NCBI GenBank assembly: GCA_035278025.1
Contig: DATEJK010000075.1
Coordinates: 1-28,793 of the forward strand
Length of the DNA stretch: 28,793 bases
Source of the DNA: JAICWP01 sp035278025
GTDB lineage: Bacteria; Acidobacteriota; Terriglobia; Terriglobales; Acidobacteriaceae
Direction of reading: 5' to 3'
Shown: positions 23,877 to 28,793 of the stretch, piece after piece
Layout: every line of letters begins with the position of its first letter
Position numbering within the stretch: the stretch's first letter is position 1
The notes under the pieces: generated by a model
Told to the model about the DNA's origin: nothing
What the model saw: the letters and a program-made list of their open reading frames with translations, nothing else
The model's database searches: none
Position numbers and translations under genes: made by a program

Positions 23877-26543
23877 CTACGCTCTTGCCGGGTCCGGCTT
23901 CTCGCTCTTTACTCCCAGCTCCGCGAAAGCTTTTTCCGCCTTGGCCGCGTCAAACTTCTTTTCCCGCGCCAAAGCCGCTAATGCTGCCGCCACCATGGAT
24001 TCCGCGTTGACCTCGAAGTGCCGCCGCAGATGCTCGCGGTTATCGCTGCGCCCGAAGCCGTCCGTGCCCAGCGACGTGAGCCGTCCGCCGAGCCAGGGCG
24101 CCAGTTGGTCGGGAACAATCTTCATGTAGTCGGTGGCCGCCACAATCGGACCGTCGTTGCCCTCCAAAGCGGTCACAATGTATGGCCGCTTCGGCTGCTG
24201 GGCAGGATGCAGCCGGTTCCACCGCTCCGTAGCCAACGCGTCCCGCCGCAGTTCGTTGTAGCTGGTGGCGCTCCACACATTGGACGCCACCCCGTACTTT
24301 TCCGCCAGAATGCCTTGCGCGCGCAGCGCCTCATTCAGAATGGGGCCGCTGCCAAACAACTGCACCACCGCCTTGCCCGAGCCGGCTTGCTTGAGGCGGT
24401 AAATGCCCCGCAGAATGCCCTCGCGGACGCCTTCCTCCATCGCCGGCATGGCGTAGTCTTCGTTGTACATAGTGATGTAGTAAAAGCGGTCCTCGTGCTC
24501 CTGGTACATGCGCCGCAGGCCGTCCTGGACGATGACCGCGGTCTCATAGGCGAAGGCGGGATCGTAGCTGGCGCAGGTGGGCACCGTGCTCGCCAGCACA
24601 TGACTATGCCCGTCCTGGTGTTGCAGGCCCTCTCCCGAAAGCGTGGTGCGTCCGGCGGTGCCGCCCATCAGAAAGCCCTTGCCCCGGGAATCCGCGAAGG
24701 CCCATATCAGGTCGCCAATGCGCTGGAACCCGAACATGGAGTAGTAAGTGAAGAACGGAACCATGGGCACGCCATAATTGGAGTAGGCGCCTCCGGCAGC
24801 GGTAAACGATGCCATCGAACCCGCCTCCGTGATCCCCTCTTCCAGAATCTGCCCGTCCTTCTCCTCCCGGTAGTAGAGCAGCATGTCTTGGTCATGCGGG
24901 TTGTAGAGCTGGCCCTGGCTGGCGTAAATACCAACCTGCCGGATAATGGATTCCATGCCGAAGGTGCGGCCTTCGTCGGGAACGATGGGCACCACCAGCT
25001 TTCCGATGGTCGGGTGCTTCAGCAGGTGGCGCAACAGGCTGACAAAAGCCATAGTGGTGGAAACAGCGCGCCCCTTCGAGCCCTCCAGCCATTCCTGGAA
25101 GTACTCCAGAGGTGGGGCTTCAAACTTGAAGGTGGGATGCGCCTCCCGCGTCGGCATGTAGCCGCCCAGAGCCTGCCGCCGCTCCTTCAGATACTGGATT
25201 TCCTCGCTGTCCTCCGGAGGCCGGTAGGGCAAGCCTTCCTTGGCCGCCTTCTCCGGGATGGGTATTTCGAAGCGGGCGCGAAACGCTGCCAGCGCCGCGT
25301 CGCTCAGCTTTTTTTCCTGGTGCGTCGCGTTGCGCGCCTGCGCCGACCCCAGCCCATAACCCTTTACCGTCTTGGCCAGAATCACCGTGGGCGCACCCTG
25401 GTGCTGCACCGCCCGGTAATAGGCGTTGTAAACCTTCTGCGGATCCAACCCGCCGCGCGGAAGACGGAAAATCTGCTCATCCGTCATGTCCGACACCAGG
25501 GCCAGCGTTTCCGGGTACTTCCCGAAGAATTCCTTGCGGATGAAGGCGCCGTCCTTAGCCTTGAAGGCCTGGTACTCCCCGTCTACGCACTCTTCCATGC
25601 GCTTCAGCAGCAGCCCGCTGTGGTCGCGCGCCAGCAGCTTGTCCCAGGGCGAGCCCCAGATCACCTTGATCACGTTCCAGCCCGCGCCCCGGAACGCTGC
25701 TTCCAGTTCGTTGATGATCTTTCCATTGCCGCGAACCGGGCCGTCCAGCCGCTGCAGGTTGCAGTTGATGACGAAAATCAGATTATCCAGATGTTCCCGC
25801 GAGGCCAGCGTCAGCGAACCCATGGTTTCTGGTTCGTCCGTCTCGCCGTCGCCTACGAAGGCCCACACTTTGCGCGGCGTCTTGGCAATGATGCCCCGGT
25901 TTTCCAGGTAGCGCATGAAACGCGCCTGGTAAATCGCGTTAATGGGCCCAATGCCCATCGAAACCGTCGGAAAGCGCCAGAAGCTCGGCATCAGCCAGGG
26001 GTGCGGGTAGGAGGGAAGGCCCGGCGTATCCCGCAATTCGTGGCGGAAGTTCTCCAGGTCTTTTTCGCTGAGCCGCCCTTCCAAAAACGCCCTCGCGTAA
26101 ACTCCAGGCGAGGCGTGGCCCTGGAAATAAATCAGGTCGCCGGGCTGGTCGCCGTAGCTGGCGTGAAAAAAGTGGTTGCAGCCCACTTCCAGCAGTGTAG
26201 CCAGGGAGGAATAGGTAGAAATGTGACCGCCAATGCCCGGGTCTTTCTTATTCTGCCGGTGCACCATGGCCATGGCATTCCAGCGGATCAGGCTCTTAAT
26301 CCGGCGCTCCAGCGCCCGGTCCCCGGGATAGGGAACCTCGTCTTCGGCCGGGATGGTGTTCACGTAGGGCGTATTCAGCTGCACCGGCATGTTCACGCCT
26401 GCCTGTTGCGCCCGGCGGGTCAGGGCGCTCAGCAGCTCCGCCGCCTGCGATGGCCCCTCCTGGGCCAATAGCTGCTCAAATGCCTCTATCCATTCGCTGA
26501 CTTCTTCGTTCTCCGTTCGTACTGGGACTGTTCTCGCATTCAT
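23877..26543 (-). CDS. aceE: Pyruvate dehydrogenase E1 component, homodimeric type
   Basis: Thiamine-diphosphate enzyme that decarboxylates pyruvate and acetylates the lipoyl domain of E2. At 888 residues it is full length for the single-chain AceE family. Landmarks: DPGIGGHISTYSS (101-113), YFQGHASPGVYAR (139-151), the ThDP motif GDGETDEPE (231-239) ending NCN (260-262), and VKGYGLGSAQARNATHQ further on. No aceF (E2) or lpd (E3) gene is next to it, so its partners are encoded elsewhere. The ATG at 26543 has no Shine-Dalgarno; a CATACT about 10 bases upstream could be a -10 of a leaderless transcript (weak). Confidence 0.96.
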   Translation of the reverse strand: MNARTVPVRTENEEVSEWIEAFEQLLAQEGPSQAAELLSALTRRAQQAGVNMPVQLNTPYVNTIPAEDEVPYPGDRALERRIKSLIRWNAMAMVHRQNKKDPGIGGHISTYSSLATLLEVGCNHFFHASYGDQPGDLIYFQGHASPGVYARAFLEGRLSEKDLENFRHELRDTPGLPSYPHPWLMPSFWRFPTVSMGIGPINAIYQARFMRYLENRGIIAKTPRKVWAFVGDGETDEPETMGSLTLASREHLDNLIFVINCNLQRLDGPVRGNGKIINELEAAFRGAGWNVIKVIWGSPWDKLLARDHSGLLLKRMEECVDGEYQAFKAKDGAFIRKEFFGKYPETLALVSDMTDEQIFRLPRGGLDPQKVYNAYYRAVQHQGAPTVILAKTVKGYGLGSAQARNATHQEKKLSDAALAAFRARFEIPIPEKAAKEGLPYRPPEDSEEIQYLKERRQALGGYMPTREAHPTFKFEAPPLEYFQEWLEGSKGRAVSTTMAFVSLLRHLLKHPTIGKLVVPIVPDEGRTFGMESIIRQVGIYASQGQLYNPHDQDMLLYYREEKDGQILEEGITEAGSMASFTAAGGAYSNYGVPMVPFFTYYSMFGFQRIGDLIWAFADSRGKGFLMGGTAGRTTLSGEGLQHQDGHSHVLASTVPTCASYDPAFAYETAVIVQDGLRRMYQEHEDRFYYITMYNEDYAMPAMEEGVREGILRGIYRLKQAGSGKAVVQLFGSGPILNEALRAQGILAEKYGVASNVWSATSYNELRRDALATERWNRLHPAQQPKRPYIVTALEGNDGPIVAATDYMKIVPDQLAPWLGGRLTSLGTDGFGRSDNREHLRRHFEVNAESMVAAALAALAREKKFDAAKAEKAFAELGVKSEKPDPARA

Positions 26544-26631
26544 ATGTATCTAGTATGCCAATTCTGGCCGCCTTCTGCACAGTGCCCTAAGTCATTCCCG
26601 GTGGATGTCCCTCAGTCTCGTATCCTCAGCC

Positions 26632-26671
26632 TGTCATCCCGAGCAAGGGCGCATGCCCGAGTCGAGGGCCC
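26632..26671. repeat. TGTCATCC dispersed repeat between aceE and cNMP/DUF1003 gene
   Basis: TGTCATCCCGAGCAAGGG followed by GCATGC and AGTCGAGGGCCC. It is shorter than the other copies, with GGGCGCATGCCC forming a palindromic centre. It lies in the 244-base spacer between two divergent genes, which otherwise shows no gene and no strong promoter. Confidence 0.6.
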
Positions 26672-26787
26672 GCGCCCCATCACCCCTGAACCGCTGTTCC
26701 TGAGAGTTCTCCCGAAAACATCCCCTTCCTGTTTCCCAGCGGAATCGCCTTTCACCCTTTATGCTATTGCCGCCGAGGAGATTCTCT

Positions 26788-27618
26788 ATGCCCTGTGATC
26801 CCGAAGTCCTGAAGCAGGTTTCTCTTTTTTCGCTCCTGGATGCGGATGAGGCTGCAGTCCTGGCCGCGCAAGTCGAACTGAAAACATTCTCTCCGCGTCA
26901 GCGAATTTACAAGCGGGGTGACCCCGGAGGCCGAGGCTACGTGATGATATCGGGAAGTGTGCGTATCACTACCGTGGACGAAGACCACCAGGAAGTGATT
27001 GTGGATGAGCCCGCTCCGGGCGAATTCTTCGGATTTGCCTCCATGCTGGAGCAGAGCGCTCACCAGACCGAGGCGACTTCTCTGGAGACAACCGAGTGTA
27101 TCGAGGTGGACCGCAACGACATTCTGGTTCTGCTGCAGCGCAAGCCTCACGCCGGCATGGACATGCTGGCCTCACTCGGGCACCAGTTCCATGCCTCCCA
27201 GCAACTGGTCCGGGTTCGCGCTAATCGCCATCCCAATGAAATCATCGAGGAAAAGGAGACGGTCGGCGAACGCGTGGCCGACGCGGTGGCGGCCTTCGGC
27301 GGTTCCTGGACCTTCATCACCCTGTTCGCTCTCTTCATGCTGGTTTACACCAGCATAAACATCAGCCTCCGCAAGCAGGCCTGGGATCCTTACCCCTTTA
27401 TCCTGCTGAACCTGTTTCTTTCCATGCTGGCGGCTATTCAGGCGCCGGTGATCATGATGAGCCAGAACCGGCAGGACAAGAAAGACCGGCTGCGCGGCGA
27501 GCTTGACTACGACGTGAACCGCCGCGCCCACGCTGAAATCCAGGGCTTGGCCCACAAACTGAATCTGCTCGGGGACCGCCTGGGCGACGTGGAGGAACTG
27601 CTGCGGCCGCATGCCTGA
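26788..27618 (+). CDS. Cyclic-nucleotide-fold plus DUF1003 membrane protein
   Basis: A 276-residue protein. Residues 1-125 form a CRP-type cyclic-nucleotide-binding barrel (RQRIYKRGDPGGRGYVMISGSVRI at 37-60 in part, then PGEFFGFASML). The phosphate-binding cassette departs from the cAMP consensus: the usual GE-(L/I)-A...R-(S/T)-A is FGFAS...HQTEA, with no Arg, so canonical cAMP binding is doubtful. There is no DNA-binding helix-turn-helix. Residues 160-255 form DUF1003: ERVADAVAAFGGSWTFI, two membrane helices (about 174-192 and 203-224), and MMSQNRQDKKDRLRGELDYDVN. It is thus a membrane-tethered sensor of unknown signal. The start ATG 26788 has GAGGAG eight bases upstream; ATG 26761 is an alternative. 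Confidence 0.88.
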   Translation: MPCDPEVLKQVSLFSLLDADEAAVLAAQVELKTFSPRQRIYKRGDPGGRGYVMISGSVRITTVDEDHQEVIVDEPAPGEFFGFASMLEQSAHQTEATSLETTECIEVDRNDILVLLQRKPHAGMDMLASLGHQFHASQQLVRVRANRHPNEIIEEKETVGERVADAVAAFGGSWTFITLFALFMLVYTSINISLRKQAWDPYPFILLNLFLSMLAAIQAPVIMMSQNRQDKKDRLRGELDYDVNRRAHAEIQGLAHKLNLLGDRLGDVEELLRPHA

Positions 27619-27641
27619 GCCCGGCCAACATCATCACGCGC

Positions 27642-27694
27642 TGTCATCCTGAGGAGCGCGACAGAGCGAAGCGAAGGAGCGCGTACGAAGGACC
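27642..27694. repeat. TGTCATCC dispersed repeat next to the RAYT gene
   Basis: The best-preserved copy: TGTCATCCTGAGGAGCGCG, then AGAGCGAAGCGAAGGAGCG, ending TACGAAGGACCC. It lies directly before the tandem repeats and inverted hairpin elements of the transposase unit. Confidence 0.75.
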
Positions 27695-27715
27695 CATGCA
27701 TTTCCGGGCAGGCAG

Positions 27716-27795
27716 GCGGGCTGGCTGGTGGCCCAGGTTCGCGCCCGGCCTTTGGGCGGGCTGGCTGGTGGCCCAGGTTCGCGCCCGGCTTTTGG
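27716..27795. repeat. Tandem 40-bp repeat at the left side of RAYT
   Basis: Two adjacent 40-base copies (27716-27755 and 27756-27795) differ at one base (C/T at 27750 and 27790). Each contains GGTGGCCCAGGTTCGCGCCC, one arm of the hairpin element. The second copy runs into the full left hairpin at 27768-27808. Confidence 0.85.
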
Positions 27796-27808
27796 GCGCT
27801 AACCTGGG
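27768..27808 (+). repeat. Left REP-like hairpin flanking RAYT
   Basis: CCCAGGTTCGCGCCC (about 27772-27786) and GGGCGCTAACCTGGG (about 27794-27808) form a 15-base stem with one mismatch and a short loop. The right-hand copy at 28376-28418 is the same element in inverse orientation. Confidence 0.85.
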
Positions 27809-27854
27809 TCATCCGTCACTGCATGTAGGCAAGAACCTTCCTAATGTTATCTCC

Positions 27855-28385
27855 ATGCCGCATGGCCTCAAGCGTTTTCAGCAATCCGCACAGTCTCACT
27901 TTGTGACCTTCACCTGTTACCATCGGCGACGAGGGTTTCATTCGCCCGCCGTCTACGATCTGTTCGTTCAGGTGCTGGAGCAGATGCGCTGCCGCTTCGC
28001 CCTGTGCGTGTCCGGATATGTAGTCATGCCCGAGCACGTGCACTTGCTGTTGAGCGAGCCGCAGCGCGGGCTTCTGGCAAACGCCATACACTACTTGAAG
28101 TTATCTTTTGCCAAGCGTCTGGGGGTTGGTGTCTTTTGGCAAAAGCGCTATTACGACCGCAATGTGCGCGATGAGCGCGAGTTTATGGAGAAGCTACGCT
28201 ACATTCATCGGAATCCGGTTAAGGCGGGATTGTGCAGTCTTCCGGAAGACTGGCCATGGAGCAGCTTTCGTCACTATGCACTGCGCGAAAGGGGAATCGT
28301 GGAAATCGAGTCAGAGTGGACGGCGCGCGATCGGGAGAGGCTAGCGATGGGCAGCGGGGAGAGGACATTCTTGACCCCAGGTTAG
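27855..28385 (+). CDS. REP-associated tyrosine transposase (RAYT, IS200-like Y1)
   Basis: Single-strand DNA transposase/nuclease of the Y1 HUH family that acts on REP hairpins. The 176-residue protein has FVTFTCYHRRRGF (16-28), the metal-binding HUH pair in VVMPEHVHLLL (H61 and H63), FWQKRYYDRNVRDEREF (94-110) and the probable catalytic Tyr116 in RYIHRNPVKAGL, then WPWSSFRHY. All key residues are present, so the enzyme looks intact. The frame is open to 27696, but those residues are encoded by the left repeats, so ATG 27855 (MPHGLKRF) was chosen; there is no Shine-Dalgarno. The stop codon lies inside the right hairpin repeat, so the last residues (LTPG) are repeat-encoded. Confidence 0.93.
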   Translation: MPHGLKRFQQSAQSHFVTFTCYHRRRGFHSPAVYDLFVQVLEQMRCRFALCVSGYVVMPEHVHLLLSEPQRGLLANAIHYLKLSFAKRLGVGVFWQKRYYDRNVRDEREFMEKLRYIHRNPVKAGLCSLPEDWPWSSFRHYALRERGIVEIESEWTARDRERLAMGSGERTFLTPG

Positions 28386-28418
28386 CGCCCAAAGTCGGGG
28401 CGCGAACCTGGGCCACCG
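28376..28418 (-). repeat. Right REP-like hairpin flanking RAYT
   Basis: CCCAGGTTAGCGCCC, a short loop, then GGGGCGCGAACCTGGG and CCACC: nearly the exact reverse complement of the left element. It contains the stop codon of the transposase gene. Confidence 0.85.
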
Positions 28419-28510
28419 GCCATTGGCCCTGGATTGAGCTGAAGATGAGGCCAGCCGTTTAGGAAACAGGGGAACGCTCCGTCTGTCCCCGCTTTTCCCG
28501 CTTCGGGCCT

Positions 28511-28550
28511 TTAGCTAGAAGCTAGCCAGCTAGGAGCTAGGCAGCTGGTT
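28511..28550. repeat. AGCTAG repeat next to rho
   Basis: Four to five AGCTAG/GCTAGC/CAGCTGG words in 40 bases, ending two bases from the rho stop codon region. It can fold into several alternative stems. Same wording as 3131-3232 and 21866-21911. Confidence 0.55.
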
Positions 28551-28793
28551 TTACAGCGAGCTCATATTCGACAAAAACTCGCCGTTCGACTTGGTCTTGC
28601 TCAGCTTGTCAATCAGCAGTTCCATGGCTTCCACCGGCGACAAGGGGTTCAGCACCTTCCTCAGCACCCAGATTCTCGCCAGGTCTTCCTTGGGGATGAG
28701 CAGCTCTTCTTTTCGGGTGCCGGAACGCTGGATGTCAATGGCGGGGAACACGCGCTTATCCACCAGCTTGCGCTCCAGGATGATTTCCGAGTT
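28551..28793 (-). CDS. rho: Transcription termination factor Rho, C-terminal part (cut by window edge)
   Basis: Only the last 80 codons of the gene are in the window; the frame runs off the right edge with no start. The sequence NSEIILERKLVDKRVFPAID followed by SGTRKEELL, WVLRKVLNP and AMELLIDKLSKTKSN is the conserved C-terminal end of the Rho RNA-dependent ATPase/helicase ring, which releases transcripts from RNA polymerase. The gene end is typical (GEFLSNMSSL-stop). Confidence 0.96.
   Translation of the reverse strand, partial: NSEIILERKLVDKRVFPAIDIQRSGTRKEELLIPKEDLARIWVLRKVLNPLSPVEAMELLIDKLSKTKSNGEFLSNMSSL

Larger units (their letters stand above)
27716..28418 (+). mobile_element. RAYT gene with inverted hairpin flanks (REPtron-like unit)
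   Basis: The transposase gene is bracketed by matching hairpin elements in opposite orientation (27768-27808 and 28376-28418), with an extra tandem half-copy on the left. This organisation is typical of RAYT genes, which are usually single-copy, vertically kept genes that mobilise REP sequences rather than themselves. No target-site duplication is evident. Confidence 0.7.

Noticed and set aside
24018..26471. 817-residue open frame opposite aceE
   Set aside because: It is the mirror of a GC-rich coding strand; its composition (His/Arg/Gln-rich) matches no family, while the aceE frame is full length with all motifs.
27716..27808. Tandem 40-base repeats as a possible CRISPR array
   Set aside because: The copies are directly adjacent with no spacers, only two occur, and no cas genes are present; they are parts of the RAYT hairpin element.

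Overview
The window (28,793 bases, GC-rich) looks like an ordinary chromosomal segment of a soil-type bacterium, most likely an acidobacterium (Acidobacteriota, Koribacter/Terriglobia-like). That placement is an inference from the gene set (hrcA-grpE-dnaJ next to rsmE, a stand-alone homodimeric aceE, short-form cydAB, an AAA+/VWA pair, a cyclic-nucleotide-fold/DUF1003 protein) and from intergenic spacers filled with dispersed short repeats. Nearly all genes are housekeeping. There is no prophage, CRISPR array, tRNA, rRNA or large genomic island, and no gene-free stretch exceeds 300 bases.

Layout. 37-1588: SDR dehydrogenase (-) divergent from a stand-alone LON-domain protein (+). 1634-4474: an AAA+ ATPase and a VWA protein (+), a probable ATPase/adaptor pair. 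4471-5467: PPOX-fold flavin protein and TPR protein (-). 5656-6593: Cys-rich unknown protein coupled by ATGA to an acyl-CoA thioesterase (+). 6779-9198: cydAB, bd-type quinol oxidase (+), with a perfect CRP-type palindrome upstream. 9322-13227: heat-shock cluster hrcA-grpE-dnaJ, then a small membrane protein and rsmE (-). 13408-14673: Tat-exported FAD oxidoreductase (+). 14799-16088: STAS protein and Mrp-type Fe-S carrier (-). 16378-20255: single-chain UvrD helicase/RecB-like Fe-S nuclease and a CPBP protease (+). 20252-21199: PanE-type reductase (-), divergent from pyrE-mtnA (+, 21288-22961). 23097-23662: two small unknown proteins (+). 23877-26543: aceE (-). 26788-27618: cNMP-fold/DUF1003 membrane protein (+). 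27855-28385: REP-associated tyrosine transposase (RAYT) between inverted hairpin repeats. 28551-28793: 3' end of rho (-), cut by the window edge.

The genes form small units rather than one pathway. The clearest functional links are the heat-shock cluster (repressor plus DnaK co-chaperones), cydA-cydB (one oxidase), the AAA+/VWA pair, and pyrE-mtnA (proximity only).

No wholly new multigene system is evident. The points most worth a second look are: (i) the RAYT gene bounded by inverted hairpin repeats, with its stop codon inside the right repeat, in a window carrying at least six copies of another dispersed TGTCATCC repeat; (ii) the CRP/FNR-type site placed about -42 relative to a predicted cydAB start point; (iii) a dnaJ with no ATG/GTG/TTG before its conserved J-domain start; (iv) the helicase-nuclease fusion with a four-cysteine cluster; (v) repeats that supply the end of the rsmE reading frame and abut the VWA start codon.
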